In this document: positions 6,919 through 14,510 of the stretch, piece by piece
Position numbering within the stretch: the first letter of the stretch is position 1
Layout of the letters: every line of letters begins with the position of its first letter
Source of the DNA: Oleispira sp963933055
GTDB lineage: Bacteria > Pseudomonadota > Gammaproteobacteria > Pseudomonadales > Oceanobacteraceae
Assembly (NCBI GenBank): GCA_963933055.1
Contig: CAWVSY010000070.1
Coordinates: forward strand, 1-16,634
Reading direction: 5' to 3'
DNA: 16,634 nt
Notes under the pieces: generated by a model
What the model saw: only the letters and a program-made list of their open reading frames with translations
The model's database searches: none
What the model was told of the DNA's origin: nothing
Program-made: the position numbers and the translations under genes

Positions 6919-8991
6919 ATGACGATCACCGCTGACATCACAAAGCGTATTTCCACATTGCGAGAGCAGTTGAATAGCTACAGTCACCAATATTATGTAT
7001 TGGATGAACCTACCGTTCCGGATGCGGAATATGATCGTTTGTATCGTGAATTAGAAGCCCTTGAAAAAGAATATCCAGAAAGCGTTAGTGCAGATTCACC
7101 TACCCAGAAAGTTGGGGCTGCTCCTTTAGCAAGTTTTTCTCAAATCACTCATGAAATGCCTATGTTATCCCTTGATAACGCGATGAATAACGAAGAGTTA
7201 ATTGATTTTAATCGTAAGGTAAAAGACCGCCTAAAAACCACTAGGCTGAAAAACTACTCCGCTGATAGCGAGCTTGAATTTGCCTGCGAGCCAAAGCTTG
7301 ATGGTTTGGCGGTGAGTATTCTTTATGAAAATGGACAACTGGTTCAGGCCGCTACTCGGGGTGATGGTGCAACGGGAGAAAACATTACACTGAATGTTCG
7401 TACTATTAAAAATGTGCCTCTTTCATTACGAGGTGATGATTTTCCTGAGCGCTTAGAAGTGCGTGGCGAAATTTATATACCGAAAGCAGGTTTTGAAAAA
7501 CTCAATCAAGATGCCCGTGAAAATGACGGTAAAGTTTTCGCTAATCCCCGCAATGCGGCAGCGGGTTCTTTGCGTCAATTAGACTCAAGTATCACGGCTA
7601 AACGCCCGTTGGAGTTCTGTGCTTATAGTATTGGTATTGTTTCAGAAGATTTTATTTTACCCAATAAGCACAGTGATATTTTGCAGAAAATTAAGCATTG
7701 GGGCTTAAAAATTAATAACGACATGGCCGTTGTTGAAGGCATTCAAGCGTGTGTTGATTATTTTGCCGATATGGGCCGAAAGCGTGATGGTTTAGATTAT
7801 GATATTGATGGCATCGTTTTTAAAATTAATGACCTCGATATTCAACAGCAATTAGGATTTGTCGCTCGCGCCCCGCGCTGGGCAATTGCTGCAAAATTTC
7901 CTGCTCAAGAAGAAATGACATTGTTAGAAGGTGTTGATTTTCAAGTAGGGCGTACAGGTGCGCTGACGCCTGTTGCACGTCTAAAACCGGTACACGTTGC
8001 AGGTGTTATGGTAAGTAACGCGACCTTGCATAACATGGATGAAATTGCTCGTTTAGGGGTAAAGGTCGGCGATACCGTTATTATTAGACGTGCGGGGGAT
8101 GTTATTCCTCAAGTTGTTTCTGTGGTTATAGATCGCCGCCCTGATGATGTAACGGATATTGTTATGCCGTTGACGTGTCCGGTATGTGAATCGCATGTTG
8201 AAAAGATTGCTGGTGAAGCCGTCGCACGTTGCAGTGGTGGTTTGTATTGTGGTGCTCAGCGTAAAGAAGCCATTAAACATTTTGCTTCTCGTAAAGCACT
8301 TGATATTGATGGGCTAGGAGATAAGTTAGTCGAACAGTTAGTCGATGCGGGCTTAATAAAATCATTTGATGATCTATTTCATTTACAGCTAGAAGATGTT
8401 GCTAATTTAGAGCGCATGGCAGAGAAATCCGCCAGTAAATTATTAACCGCATTAGAAAATGCTAAAAAAACAACGTTAGGGCGCTTTTTATATTCTTTGG
8501 GTATCCGTGAAGTTGGTGTTACCACCGCGCAGAACTTAGCCGATCATTTTGGTTTTCTAAAGCGTATACAAGATGCCGATGAAGAAACCTTGCTAGCAGT
8601 TCCTGATGTGGGGTTAATTGTTGCTAAGCATCTATTATCATTTTTTGCTGAACCGCATAATCAAACGATCATCGAGCAGTTAATTAACGCGGGTTTATCT
8701 TGGCCAGAGCATGAGCCCGTTTCAGCCTCTGAAGTAGCAGGCTTACCACTTGCAGGTAAGGTGTATGTGATTACTGGGACTTTATTTGAAATGAGCCGAG
8801 ATGATGCTAAAGCTTATTTGCAGGTATTGGGTGCTAAGGTGACGGGAAGTGTATCAGCCAAAACGGATTGCTTAGTCGCCGGTGAAAAAGCAGGTTCGAA
8901 ACTGACCAAAGCAGAAGGCTTAGGGGTTGAGGTTTTAGATGAGGCGGGCTTTATTGATTTGCTGCGTCATCATGAGGTTGAAGGTGTTTAG
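6919..8991 (+). CDS. ligA: NAD-dependent DNA ligase LigA
   Basis: Essential ligase that seals nicks in replication and repair, using NAD+ as AMP donor. The protein has 690 residues. The N-terminal Ia domain binds NMN (HQYYVLDEPTVPDAEYDRL near 24-42). The adenylation site is K126 in CEPKLDGLA, followed by TRGDG and the RGE motif. An OB fold spans about 330-410. A four-Cys zinc finger uses C420, C423, C438 and C444. Helix-hairpin-helix repeats span about 450-600, and a BRCT domain about 608-690 (VITGTL...AKTDCLVAGEKAGSK). A short insertion of about ten residues before the active-site Lys, relative to E. coli, explains part of the extra length. No clear Shine-Dalgarno precedes the ATG, which lies 51 bases after zipA. 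The 3' end overlaps the next gene. Confidence 0.98.
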   Translation: MTITADITKRISTLREQLNSYSHQYYVLDEPTVPDAEYDRLYRELEALEKEYPESVSADSPTQKVGAAPLASFSQITHEMPMLSLDNAMNNEELIDFNRKVKDRLKTTRLKNYSADSELEFACEPKLDGLAVSILYENGQLVQAATRGDGATGENITLNVRTIKNVPLSLRGDDFPERLEVRGEIYIPKAGFEKLNQDARENDGKVFANPRNAAAGSLRQLDSSITAKRPLEFCAYSIGIVSEDFILPNKHSDILQKIKHWGLKINNDMAVVEGIQACVDYFADMGRKRDGLDYDIDGIVFKINDLDIQQQLGFVARAPRWAIAAKFPAQEEMTLLEGVDFQVGRTGALTPVARLKPVHVAGVMVSNATLHNMDEIARLGVKVGDTVIIRRAGDVIPQVVSVVIDRRPDDVTDIVMPLTCPVCESHVEKIAGEAVARCSGGLYCGAQRKEAIKHFASRKALDIDGLGDKLVEQLVDAGLIKSFDDLFHLQLEDVANLERMAEKSASKLLTALENAKKTTLGRFLYSLGIREVGVTTAQNLADHFGFLKRIQDADEETLLAVPDVGLIVAKHLLSFFAEPHNQTIIEQLINAGLSWPEHEPVSASEVAGLPLAGKVYVITGTLFEMSRDDAKAYLQVLGAKVTGSVSAKTDCLVAGEKAGSKLTKAEGLGVEVLDEAGFIDLLRHHEVEGV

Positions 8992-9670
8992 GTTTGGCAT
9001 TGCGCTTTCTCTTTTAATCTTACTGGTGGGCTGTGCGACGACGCCTCCTCAGAATGTTGAAAATGTGTGTGATATTTTTGATGAATATTACGATTGGTAC
9101 AGCGCATCGAAGCAAGCGGAAAAAAATCATGGCATTCCCATTGGTGTGACAATGGCATTTATACACCAAGAGTCAAAATTTATTGAAGATGCAAGACCGC
9201 CAAGAGAGTGGTTTTTATGGATATTCCCAGGCTCTTATCCTTCTACCGCTTATGGCTATACTCAAGCGTTGAATGGCACTTGGTTTGAGTATCAAAAACA
9301 CACAGGGCAATGGAGTGCTGATCGTGATGATTTTGTTGATGCAGTCGATTTCATCGGTTGGTACAACGCACAAACCAGCAAGCGAACAGGCGTTAAAAAA
9401 CACGATGCTTATCGCTTATATCTTGCTTACCACGAAGGTGCCGGTGGGTATTTAAAAGGAACCTATGCTAATAAACCTTGGTTGATTGATGTTAGCCGTA
9501 AAGTAGAACGGCGTGCCAATATGTACAATAGGCAACTTATTCAGTGTCGCGATACGCTTGAAAGTGGTTGGCTGTGGCGAACATTATTTGGTAATAACGA
9601 AAGTAATAATTTTAGAGATCGGAATAAAAAATTTGCTAGCCTGACTGCAGGTGCTGCGTCCATTAATTAG
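8972..9670 (+). CDS. Lytic transglycosylase (SLT-like) lipoprotein
   Basis: Predicted envelope lipoprotein with a lysozyme-like (GH23/SLT) fold; such enzymes cleave peptidoglycan glycan strands to 1,6-anhydro-muropeptides. From the ATG at 8972 it has 232 residues: a basic n-region, a hydrophobic stretch, and a lipobox LLVGC with the acylated Cys at 21. The SLT motifs are in order: FIHQESKF with the probable catalytic E67, then AYGYTQAL (93-100), and AYHEGAGGY (152-160). The reading frame overlaps the end of ligA. Start choice is open: the ATG at 8939 has no ribosome site, the ATG at 8972 gives the better n-region, and a GTG at 8984 has GAGG 6 bases upstream. All give the same mature lipoprotein. 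Translation is probably coupled to ligA. The compact catalytic domain without LysM or other modules suggests an EmtA-like role, but the exact family is not certain. Confidence 0.8.
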   Translation: MRLKVFRFGIALSLLILLVGCATTPPQNVENVCDIFDEYYDWYSASKQAEKNHGIPIGVTMAFIHQESKFIEDARPPREWFLWIFPGSYPSTAYGYTQALNGTWFEYQKHTGQWSADRDDFVDAVDFIGWYNAQTSKRTGVKKHDAYRLYLAYHEGAGGYLKGTYANKPWLIDVSRKVERRANMYNRQLIQCRDTLESGWLWRTLFGNNESNNFRDRNKKFASLTAGAASIN

Positions 9671-9685
9671 AAGTAGAAGCCATTT

Positions 9686-10312
9686 ATGTCAACATTGAAT
9701 CGTTTGTTAAACAGCAATAAAGAGTGGGCAGAAAGAGTAAGTCGTGAGAATCCTGATTTTTTCGCTAACCTAAGTAAGCAGCAGAATCCTGAATATTTAT
9801 GGATCGGCTGTTCAGACAGTCGAGTTCCTGCTAATCAAATTGTTGGATTAATGCCTGGTGAGGTTTTTGTTCATCGAAATGTTGCCAATCAAGTAATTCA
9901 CTCTGACTTAAATTGTTTATCGGTGGTGCAATTTGCCGTTGAGGTATTGAGCGTTAAGCACATCATAGTAACGGGGCATTATGGTTGTGGTGGTGTGCAC
10001 GCGGCTTATGATAATTCTCGTCATGGCCTTGTTGATAATTGGTTGAGCCATGTGAAAGATGTTCATTATAAGCATATGGATGAGCTTTCTGCACTATCAC
10101 CTGATGACGCAAAAGATCGTCTGTGTGAGCTGAACGTGATGGAGCAGGTACGCAACCTTGCTCGTACAACCGTTGTCCGTGATGCTTGGAAAAAAGGCCA
10201 AGAGCTTTTTCTACACGGCTTTGTTTATGGGTTGGGTAATGGTCTGATTAATGACTTAGGAATTGATATTGGAAGTATTGACGATTTAAAGTCTCAATTT
10301 AAAGAGTACTAA
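9686..10312 (+). CDS. can: Beta-class carbonic anhydrase (Can type)
   Basis: Cytoplasmic zinc enzyme interconverting CO2 and bicarbonate, supplying bicarbonate for carboxylases such as those of fatty-acid and nucleotide synthesis. The protein has 208 residues, close to E. coli Can. The zinc ligands C42, H98 and C101 lie in GCSDSRVPA and GHYGCGG, and the catalytic D44-R46 dyad is intact. The numbering matches E. coli Can and H. influenzae carbonic anhydrase exactly. W39, V47, R64 and Y181 are also present; these line the inhibitory bicarbonate pocket of type II beta enzymes, so allosteric control is likely. It starts 15 bases after the lipoprotein gene with only a weak AGAAG-type ribosome site, suggesting co-transcription. 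Confidence 0.95.
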   Translation: MSTLNRLLNSNKEWAERVSRENPDFFANLSKQQNPEYLWIGCSDSRVPANQIVGLMPGEVFVHRNVANQVIHSDLNCLSVVQFAVEVLSVKHIIVTGHYGCGGVHAAYDNSRHGLVDNWLSHVKDVHYKHMDELSALSPDDAKDRLCELNVMEQVRNLARTTVVRDAWKKGQELFLHGFVYGLGNGLINDLGIDIGSIDDLKSQFKEY

Positions 10313-10323
10313 TACGGCTATCG

Positions 10324-11082
10324 TTATAGATGCTGCTTGAGTATTGCAGCGGCATCTATTTTAGCAAGCCCCTGATTGAAAATTTCGGCCATTCGCTTTC
10401 CTTCTTCACTTTTATTGAAGCAAAGGTACAAATTCTTTTCTGCTAATATTTTTTGATTGAATTGAACCTGATCGCGTTGGTTTACCAAGCTCCATTCTGT
10501 TTTGAATAAATACTGCATAACATTTTTATCGATAACGGCTAAGTCAACTCTGCCACTCATCAGCTTTCTTAAATTGGTTGTATCATTTAACGTTGTGGAA
10601 ATTTTTAGCTGTTTTTTTCTGGCCATTTCATCCAGTTTTTCAGTATTGATATAATCTTGCACAACGCCTATTTGATAAGGCGCGAGTTCTTCAAGAGTAT
10701 TCCAATAAAAACTTTTATCTTTTCGTTCTGCAAATCCAAGAGGGCCAGAGGCAAAGGTTTTTGAATAGATAAATGACTTAGCATTTTCGGCAGAATAATA
10801 TTCAGGGAAATACCCTATGTATTCATTATTTTCTTTACTGAATGCAACTGCGCGACTCCATGGAAAGAAAGAAACTTTCAGCTGATAACCCATGCTTGCA
10901 AAAGCGGCTGTTGCAATGGCAGTAGCGGCACCTTGTTGGGGCAGGGAATTACTTGAATAAGGCGGCCACTCTAGCGAGGTTAAATGAACGACCTTATCGT
11001 TCGCAAGTATTATAGGTGCCGAATAAAGGCCGAGTAGCAGCAGAAAAGCGCGTACTACTCGTACTAAAGTATTATTGATCAT
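10324..11082 (-). CDS. Exported solute-binding protein, family 3 type
   Basis: Predicted periplasmic protein of 252 residues. A signal peptide (about 1-27: basic residues at 8 and 11, Leu-rich core, cleavage after IILA) is followed by the SLEWPPYSS segment typical of family-3 (amino-acid type) solute-binding proteins. It has the two-lobe pattern ending with segments such as LMSGRVDLAVIDKNVMQYL and a YLCFNKSEEG strand/helix near the C-terminus. No permease or ATPase gene is near. Many such stand-alone proteins in marine gammaproteobacteria have no known ligand, and some act as sensors rather than transport components. It overlaps the upstream thioesterase gene by 11 bases (ATGATCAATAA), so translation is likely coupled. 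The ligand is unknown. Confidence 0.75.
   Translation of the reverse strand: MINNTLVRVVRAFLLLLGLYSAPIILANDKVVHLTSLEWPPYSSNSLPQQGAATAIATAAFASMGYQLKVSFFPWSRAVAFSKENNEYIGYFPEYYSAENAKSFIYSKTFASGPLGFAERKDKSFYWNTLEELAPYQIGVVQDYINTEKLDEMARKKQLKISTTLNDTTNLRKLMSGRVDLAVIDKNVMQYLFKTEWSLVNQRDQVQFNQKILAEKNLYLCFNKSEEGKRMAEIFNQGLAKIDAAAILKQHL
10326..10362 (+). terminator. Possible terminator after can, inside the end of the convergent gene
   Basis: ATAGATGC (10326-10333) pairs with GCATCTAT (10352-10359), with TGC/GCA able to extend the stem past a bulge, followed by four Ts. The hairpin is 13 bases past the can stop codon and overlaps the last codons of the convergent minus-strand gene. The T-run is short, so termination may be weak. 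Confidence 0.35.
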
Positions 11083-11866
11083 AAACAGCGATGAGTTGGC
11101 GGCTGAGCGCTAATAAAATACCCTCAGCATTGTATATCTTGGCTTCAGTATGAGCATAGCCTTGTTGGGCTTGTTTTATTTCAGCATCATAGTAAATCCA
11201 ATCCCCTGTGAATAAAGACGGGTTTGATAACGGCTGCACGATTTCAACATTCCAGCTGACTGTTGCGCATGGCGCAAAACTTTTTAGTTTCTGCAAAATA
11301 ACCGGAGGCCAAGCATCGATCAGTGCAATCAGGTGGGCTTCTGTGAATGTACTTCCAGGTTCTTTGAAACGAACCCAGCCAGCGAGTTCGTTGAAAGGGC
11401 TGTTACTGAAAGGAAATTGCCCTTTGGTATATTCAAATTCAAAATGCTGTACAAACTCAGGGGTCAGCCCTTTAATGTAGTTTAAACGTTGATTTGACCC
11501 TAGTTCAGGTAAGGCTATTACTGGATGAATTTCGCTAATAGTCGATTCACGATCATCACCAAAACAAGCACATACTTGAGTAACTATGCGGTCGTTTTGT
11601 AAAAGTTGCCCGTTAACTTGGCTGATTGATTTTCCATTTGATAAGACTTGTTGCTGCAAACTGAACTCTGTATCAGCGAGAGCTTGTCCACTGAAATTAA
11701 TGCCTAAAGAGCGCAGTGAGCGGTTAGGTTCAATATGTTGGCGAATATTACTTAACGCTAATGCTGCCGATAATCCACCAAATAATGTTCTGCCTTGGCC
11801 CCAGCTAGAATCGACTGATAATACGTCAGCTTTTTGAGCTTCAGTTAATAAATGTTCAAATGACAT
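11072..11866 (-). CDS. TesB-like acyl-CoA thioesterase (double hotdog)
   Basis: Predicted cytoplasmic thioesterase hydrolysing acyl-CoA to free acid and CoA. The protein has 264 residues. The N-terminal hotdog has TLFGGLSAALAL (27-38) and a strand run ending VTQVCACFG. The C-terminal hotdog has the helix ALIDAWPP with D184 at the place of the TesB catalytic Asp, then strands TVSWNVEI and HTEAKIYNAEGILLALSRQ. This two-domain arrangement is that of the TesB/4HBT_3 group; the chain-length preference cannot be told. It is the first gene of a minus-strand pair and is divergent from the DUF748 gene. A link to fatty-acid turnover after alkane oxidation is plausible but inferred from the neighbourhood only. 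Confidence 0.8.
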   Translation of the reverse strand: MSFEHLLTEAQKADVLSVDSSWGQGRTLFGGLSAALALSNIRQHIEPNRSLRSLGINFSGQALADTEFSLQQQVLSNGKSISQVNGQLLQNDRIVTQVCACFGDDRESTISEIHPVIALPELGSNQRLNYIKGLTPEFVQHFEFEYTKGQFPFSNSPFNELAGWVRFKEPGSTFTEAHLIALIDAWPPVILQKLKSFAPCATVSWNVEIVQPLSNPSLFTGDWIYYDAEIKQAQQGYAHTEAKIYNAEGILLALSRQLIAVYDQ

Positions 11867-11897
11867 GTGTTGGCTCTCGGTAAATATCTTATATATT

Positions 11898-11903
11898 ATT
11901 ATA
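11898..11903 (-). promoter_or_regulatory. Candidate -10 box for the thioesterase operon
   Basis: On the minus strand the bases read TATAAT, 32 bases before the thioesterase ATG. The surrounding spacer is very AT-rich and no clear -35 box is seen, so this is tentative. Confidence 0.3.
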
Positions 11904-11930
11904 CTGCTATCGAAATATTAAGCTCGCAGA

Positions 11931-11936
11931 TATAAT
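11931..11936 (+). promoter_or_regulatory. Candidate -10 box for the DUF748 gene
   Basis: A perfect TATAAT lies 49 bases before the chosen start at 11986. An earlier in-frame ATG at 11935 overlaps this box, so it could not be translated from this promoter. No good -35 is visible. Confidence 0.4.
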
Positions 11937-11985
11937 GTGGCTTCTTCATCAATGTCGTCATTATATCGCTTTAGGGAATAATTCA

Positions 11986-14493
11986 ATGCTTGGTTTTCTG
12001 AAAAATATGGCTAAATTTGCCGTCATATTAGTAATAACTCTTTATGCACTAATTTGGGTTTTTTCCCCTTATGCTGCTCACTATTATATTTCTCAGTATC
12101 TTGCAGTGCATCAGCTTCAATTAGCGGATGAATCGTCGATTCGATACAACCCTTTTTTATCAAAGCTGACTATTCATGATGTAGCTATTAGCTCTGTAAA
12201 TGCTGATGCTATAAATAATAGTAGTACAGATGATAGCATTCCAGAAGGTAGCCCTCAAAAAGTATTAGAACTGTCTGCGTTAACGTTGCAAGTTTCAGCT
12301 TACCGATTGCTGTTTGAACAGATCGACATAACTGAATTTGATATTGATGGCTTATATCTGCTTATTAATAAACAAGTGAAAGATGATAGCAATTTATTAA
12401 CTGTTGCGGGTATTTCAATTCCTACGTCTGAAAAAACAACGGAGACTGAAAAAACAGCGATTTCTAGTGATAATGTATTACAGTTACTGATGACGAACAT
12501 GACATTACGCAACTCAACAATTGAAGTTATTGAGACTAATCAACGTCATCAGTTGGCGGTTGATAAACTTACGATTGATGACGTTCTCGCGTCGCAAAAA
12601 ATGCAGGAGTTTGCATTCACTCTTGATGCTGATGTAGAAGGCGCAAAAGTTTCTATCTCTGCTAATGCATCACTGGAGAATTTCTTAGGCACGATAAACC
12701 TTGAAACTGAAATTGAAGATATTGATATTAATAAATTTAGCCATTTAGCTACGCCGAATATTACGGGTTTAGAAGGTCTTGTTAGTTATCATGCCAAACA
12801 CAAAATTAATATCGTTCCGAGCTCAATTAATGTCGATGTCGTCGATCTTAATGTTGAAACGAAAAATCTGGTTGCGAAAAAAAATGATATACATCTCTCA
12901 TTAGCTAAGTATGAATTCAAAAGCGAACTGTTTAATATTGTTGTTCAATCAGATACAGCGGCTCACATATCAGGTGAAAGTGCTCTGATACTTCAAGGGC
13001 TCAATATTCATAATGAAAGCAAAGACCAAGTTTTAGTGTCTATGAAAGAAATGAATTTTGATAAAGTTCGCCTTAGTACAAAAGAAGGGCATTATGAGGT
13101 GGCTATTGATAATGTGGCTACTTTGGAGACTTTCTTTTCAGATGATACCGAGAGTCTTTTGCCAGCGTTGAGCCAATTCACCGCATTAAATATTAATCAC
13201 ATTGTATTAAATAATGATTCTCTGGCTATTAATGCAATCGAACTTCATGGGCTGAAAGCGAATGCTCAGATCGATGAAAATAAGCTGTTAAAAAATCTCA
13301 TTCTCTCTATTGCTGGCTTGTCGACAGCACTCAATGGAAAAGCAGAAGAACAGGTAGCCGTTGATGCTAGGGCAGTAGAAGATACTGGCGTGATAGAGGA
13401 CGTTAGTGCTAACGAGATTCATGCCCAAGAGGGTGAATCTATACCCGCCGCCTATGAGAAAGTATTTAAGATAAAACTGAATGAGTTTCGAATAGCGGAT
13501 AGCGCTGAAATTTATTTTCTAGATTCTAGTGTCTCTCCTATTTATCGACGCACGATTTTTCTTACCGAAGTATCTGCTGGCCCATTTGATAATCAACAGC
13601 CAAACTTAAACTCTGTTATTACAATTAAAGGAAAAAGTGATCAATACGATAATTTTGATATTAAAATTGATGCCAAACCATTTCTTGAAGTCCCGGTATA
13701 CGATGCAACTACTCACATAAAAGAAGTCCAATTAACCGACTTGTCAGGTTATATCAAACAGGCTTTGGGCTATGAAATAGACAGCGGCCACTTAGATTTA
13801 GATATGAAAGTAAAGCTTACAGGAACGAAAATTGATGGTAAGGCAGAAATATTGCTAAGAGGGATAAATTTAACATCGATTGATAATCCTGAATCAGGCA
13901 GCTTGAATGAAGCAAGTTCAATTCCTTTTAATCTTGCCTTAGGCATGCTGAAAGACAGCGATGGCAATGTAGACCTTGATTTGCCGCTATCGGGGGATAC
14001 GAGCAGTCCTTCTTTTGGTTTGTCTGGATTTCTAGCGTTGGTCGTGAAGCGAGCAACCATTGCTGGTGCTAAAGAATATCTTACCATGACGTTAATTCCC
14101 TATTCTGGTTTGGTGAACATCGTTATGGCTGCTGATGAATATTTGTTAAAAATAGAAATTAATGACCTAGAATATCCGGCAACCGAAGTTGAGGTACCTG
14201 AAGATCAAGCAGAATTCTTATCGGACTTTGCCGCATTGCTAAAAGAAAAGCCCGATTTTCATGTTAGATTATGCGGCGTTGCGAGTGCTGCCGATATTGA
14301 AAAAGAAAGTAGCGATAGCATCGGAAGCCCAGAAGACATTCAAAAGCTGATATCAATTTCTGTGCAAAGAGCCATTAATTTCAAAAAATACATGGTAGAA
14401 GAGAAGGAGATTAAATCTTCGCGTTTATTATTATGTAAGCCAAAAGTAGATTTTAGCCGTGATGCTAAACCTCATCTTAGATTTGAAATTTAA
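11986..14493 (+). CDS. DUF748 / AsmA-like inner-membrane-anchored protein
   Basis: Large envelope protein of 835 residues whose precise function is unknown. An N-terminal membrane helix (about 11-29) is followed by the YNPFLSKLTIHDVAI stretch characteristic of DUF748. A long beta-rich periplasmic region follows, and then the family segment LPLSGDTSSPSFGLSGFLA (from 666). The last 90 residues (FLSDFAALL..., two Cys at about 763 and 825) show an OmpA-like pattern of residues (QRAINFKKYM...) near the C-terminus. DUF748 proteins belong to the AsmA-like group, some of which (for example YhdP and TamB) bridge the periplasm to move phospholipid; extending that to this protein is inference. The start at 11986 has AGGGA 8 bases upstream and gives a short cytoplasmic n-region. 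An earlier ATG (11935) lacks a ribosome site. The gene is convergent with the porin gene, 17 bases apart. Confidence 0.85.
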   Translation: MLGFLKNMAKFAVILVITLYALIWVFSPYAAHYYISQYLAVHQLQLADESSIRYNPFLSKLTIHDVAISSVNADAINNSSTDDSIPEGSPQKVLELSALTLQVSAYRLLFEQIDITEFDIDGLYLLINKQVKDDSNLLTVAGISIPTSEKTTETEKTAISSDNVLQLLMTNMTLRNSTIEVIETNQRHQLAVDKLTIDDVLASQKMQEFAFTLDADVEGAKVSISANASLENFLGTINLETEIEDIDINKFSHLATPNITGLEGLVSYHAKHKINIVPSSINVDVVDLNVETKNLVAKKNDIHLSLAKYEFKSELFNIVVQSDTAAHISGESALILQGLNIHNESKDQVLVSMKEMNFDKVRLSTKEGHYEVAIDNVATLETFFSDDTESLLPALSQFTALNINHIVLNNDSLAINAIELHGLKANAQIDENKLLKNLILSIAGLSTALNGKAEEQVAVDARAVEDTGVIEDVSANEIHAQEGESIPAAYEKVFKIKLNEFRIADSAEIYFLDSSVSPIYRRTIFLTEVSAGPFDNQQPNLNSVITIKGKSDQYDNFDIKIDAKPFLEVPVYDATTHIKEVQLTDLSGYIKQALGYEIDSGHLDLDMKVKLTGTKIDGKAEILLRGINLTSIDNPESGSLNEASSIPFNLALGMLKDSDGNVDLDLPLSGDTSSPSFGLSGFLALVVKRATIAGAKEYLTMTLIPYSGLVNIVMAADEYLLKIEINDLEYPATEVEVPEDQAEFLSDFAALLKEKPDFHVRLCGVASAADIEKESSDSIGSPEDIQKLISISVQRAINFKKYMVEEKEIKSSRLLLCKPKVDFSRDAKPHLRFEI

Positions 14494-14510
14494 TTATTTT
14501 CATTAGTTCC

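Noticed and set aside
11935..11985. A 17-residue extension of the DUF748 protein
   Set aside because: The ATG falls inside the candidate -10 box and lacks a ribosome site; the 11986 start has AGGGA at good spacing and a normal membrane anchor.
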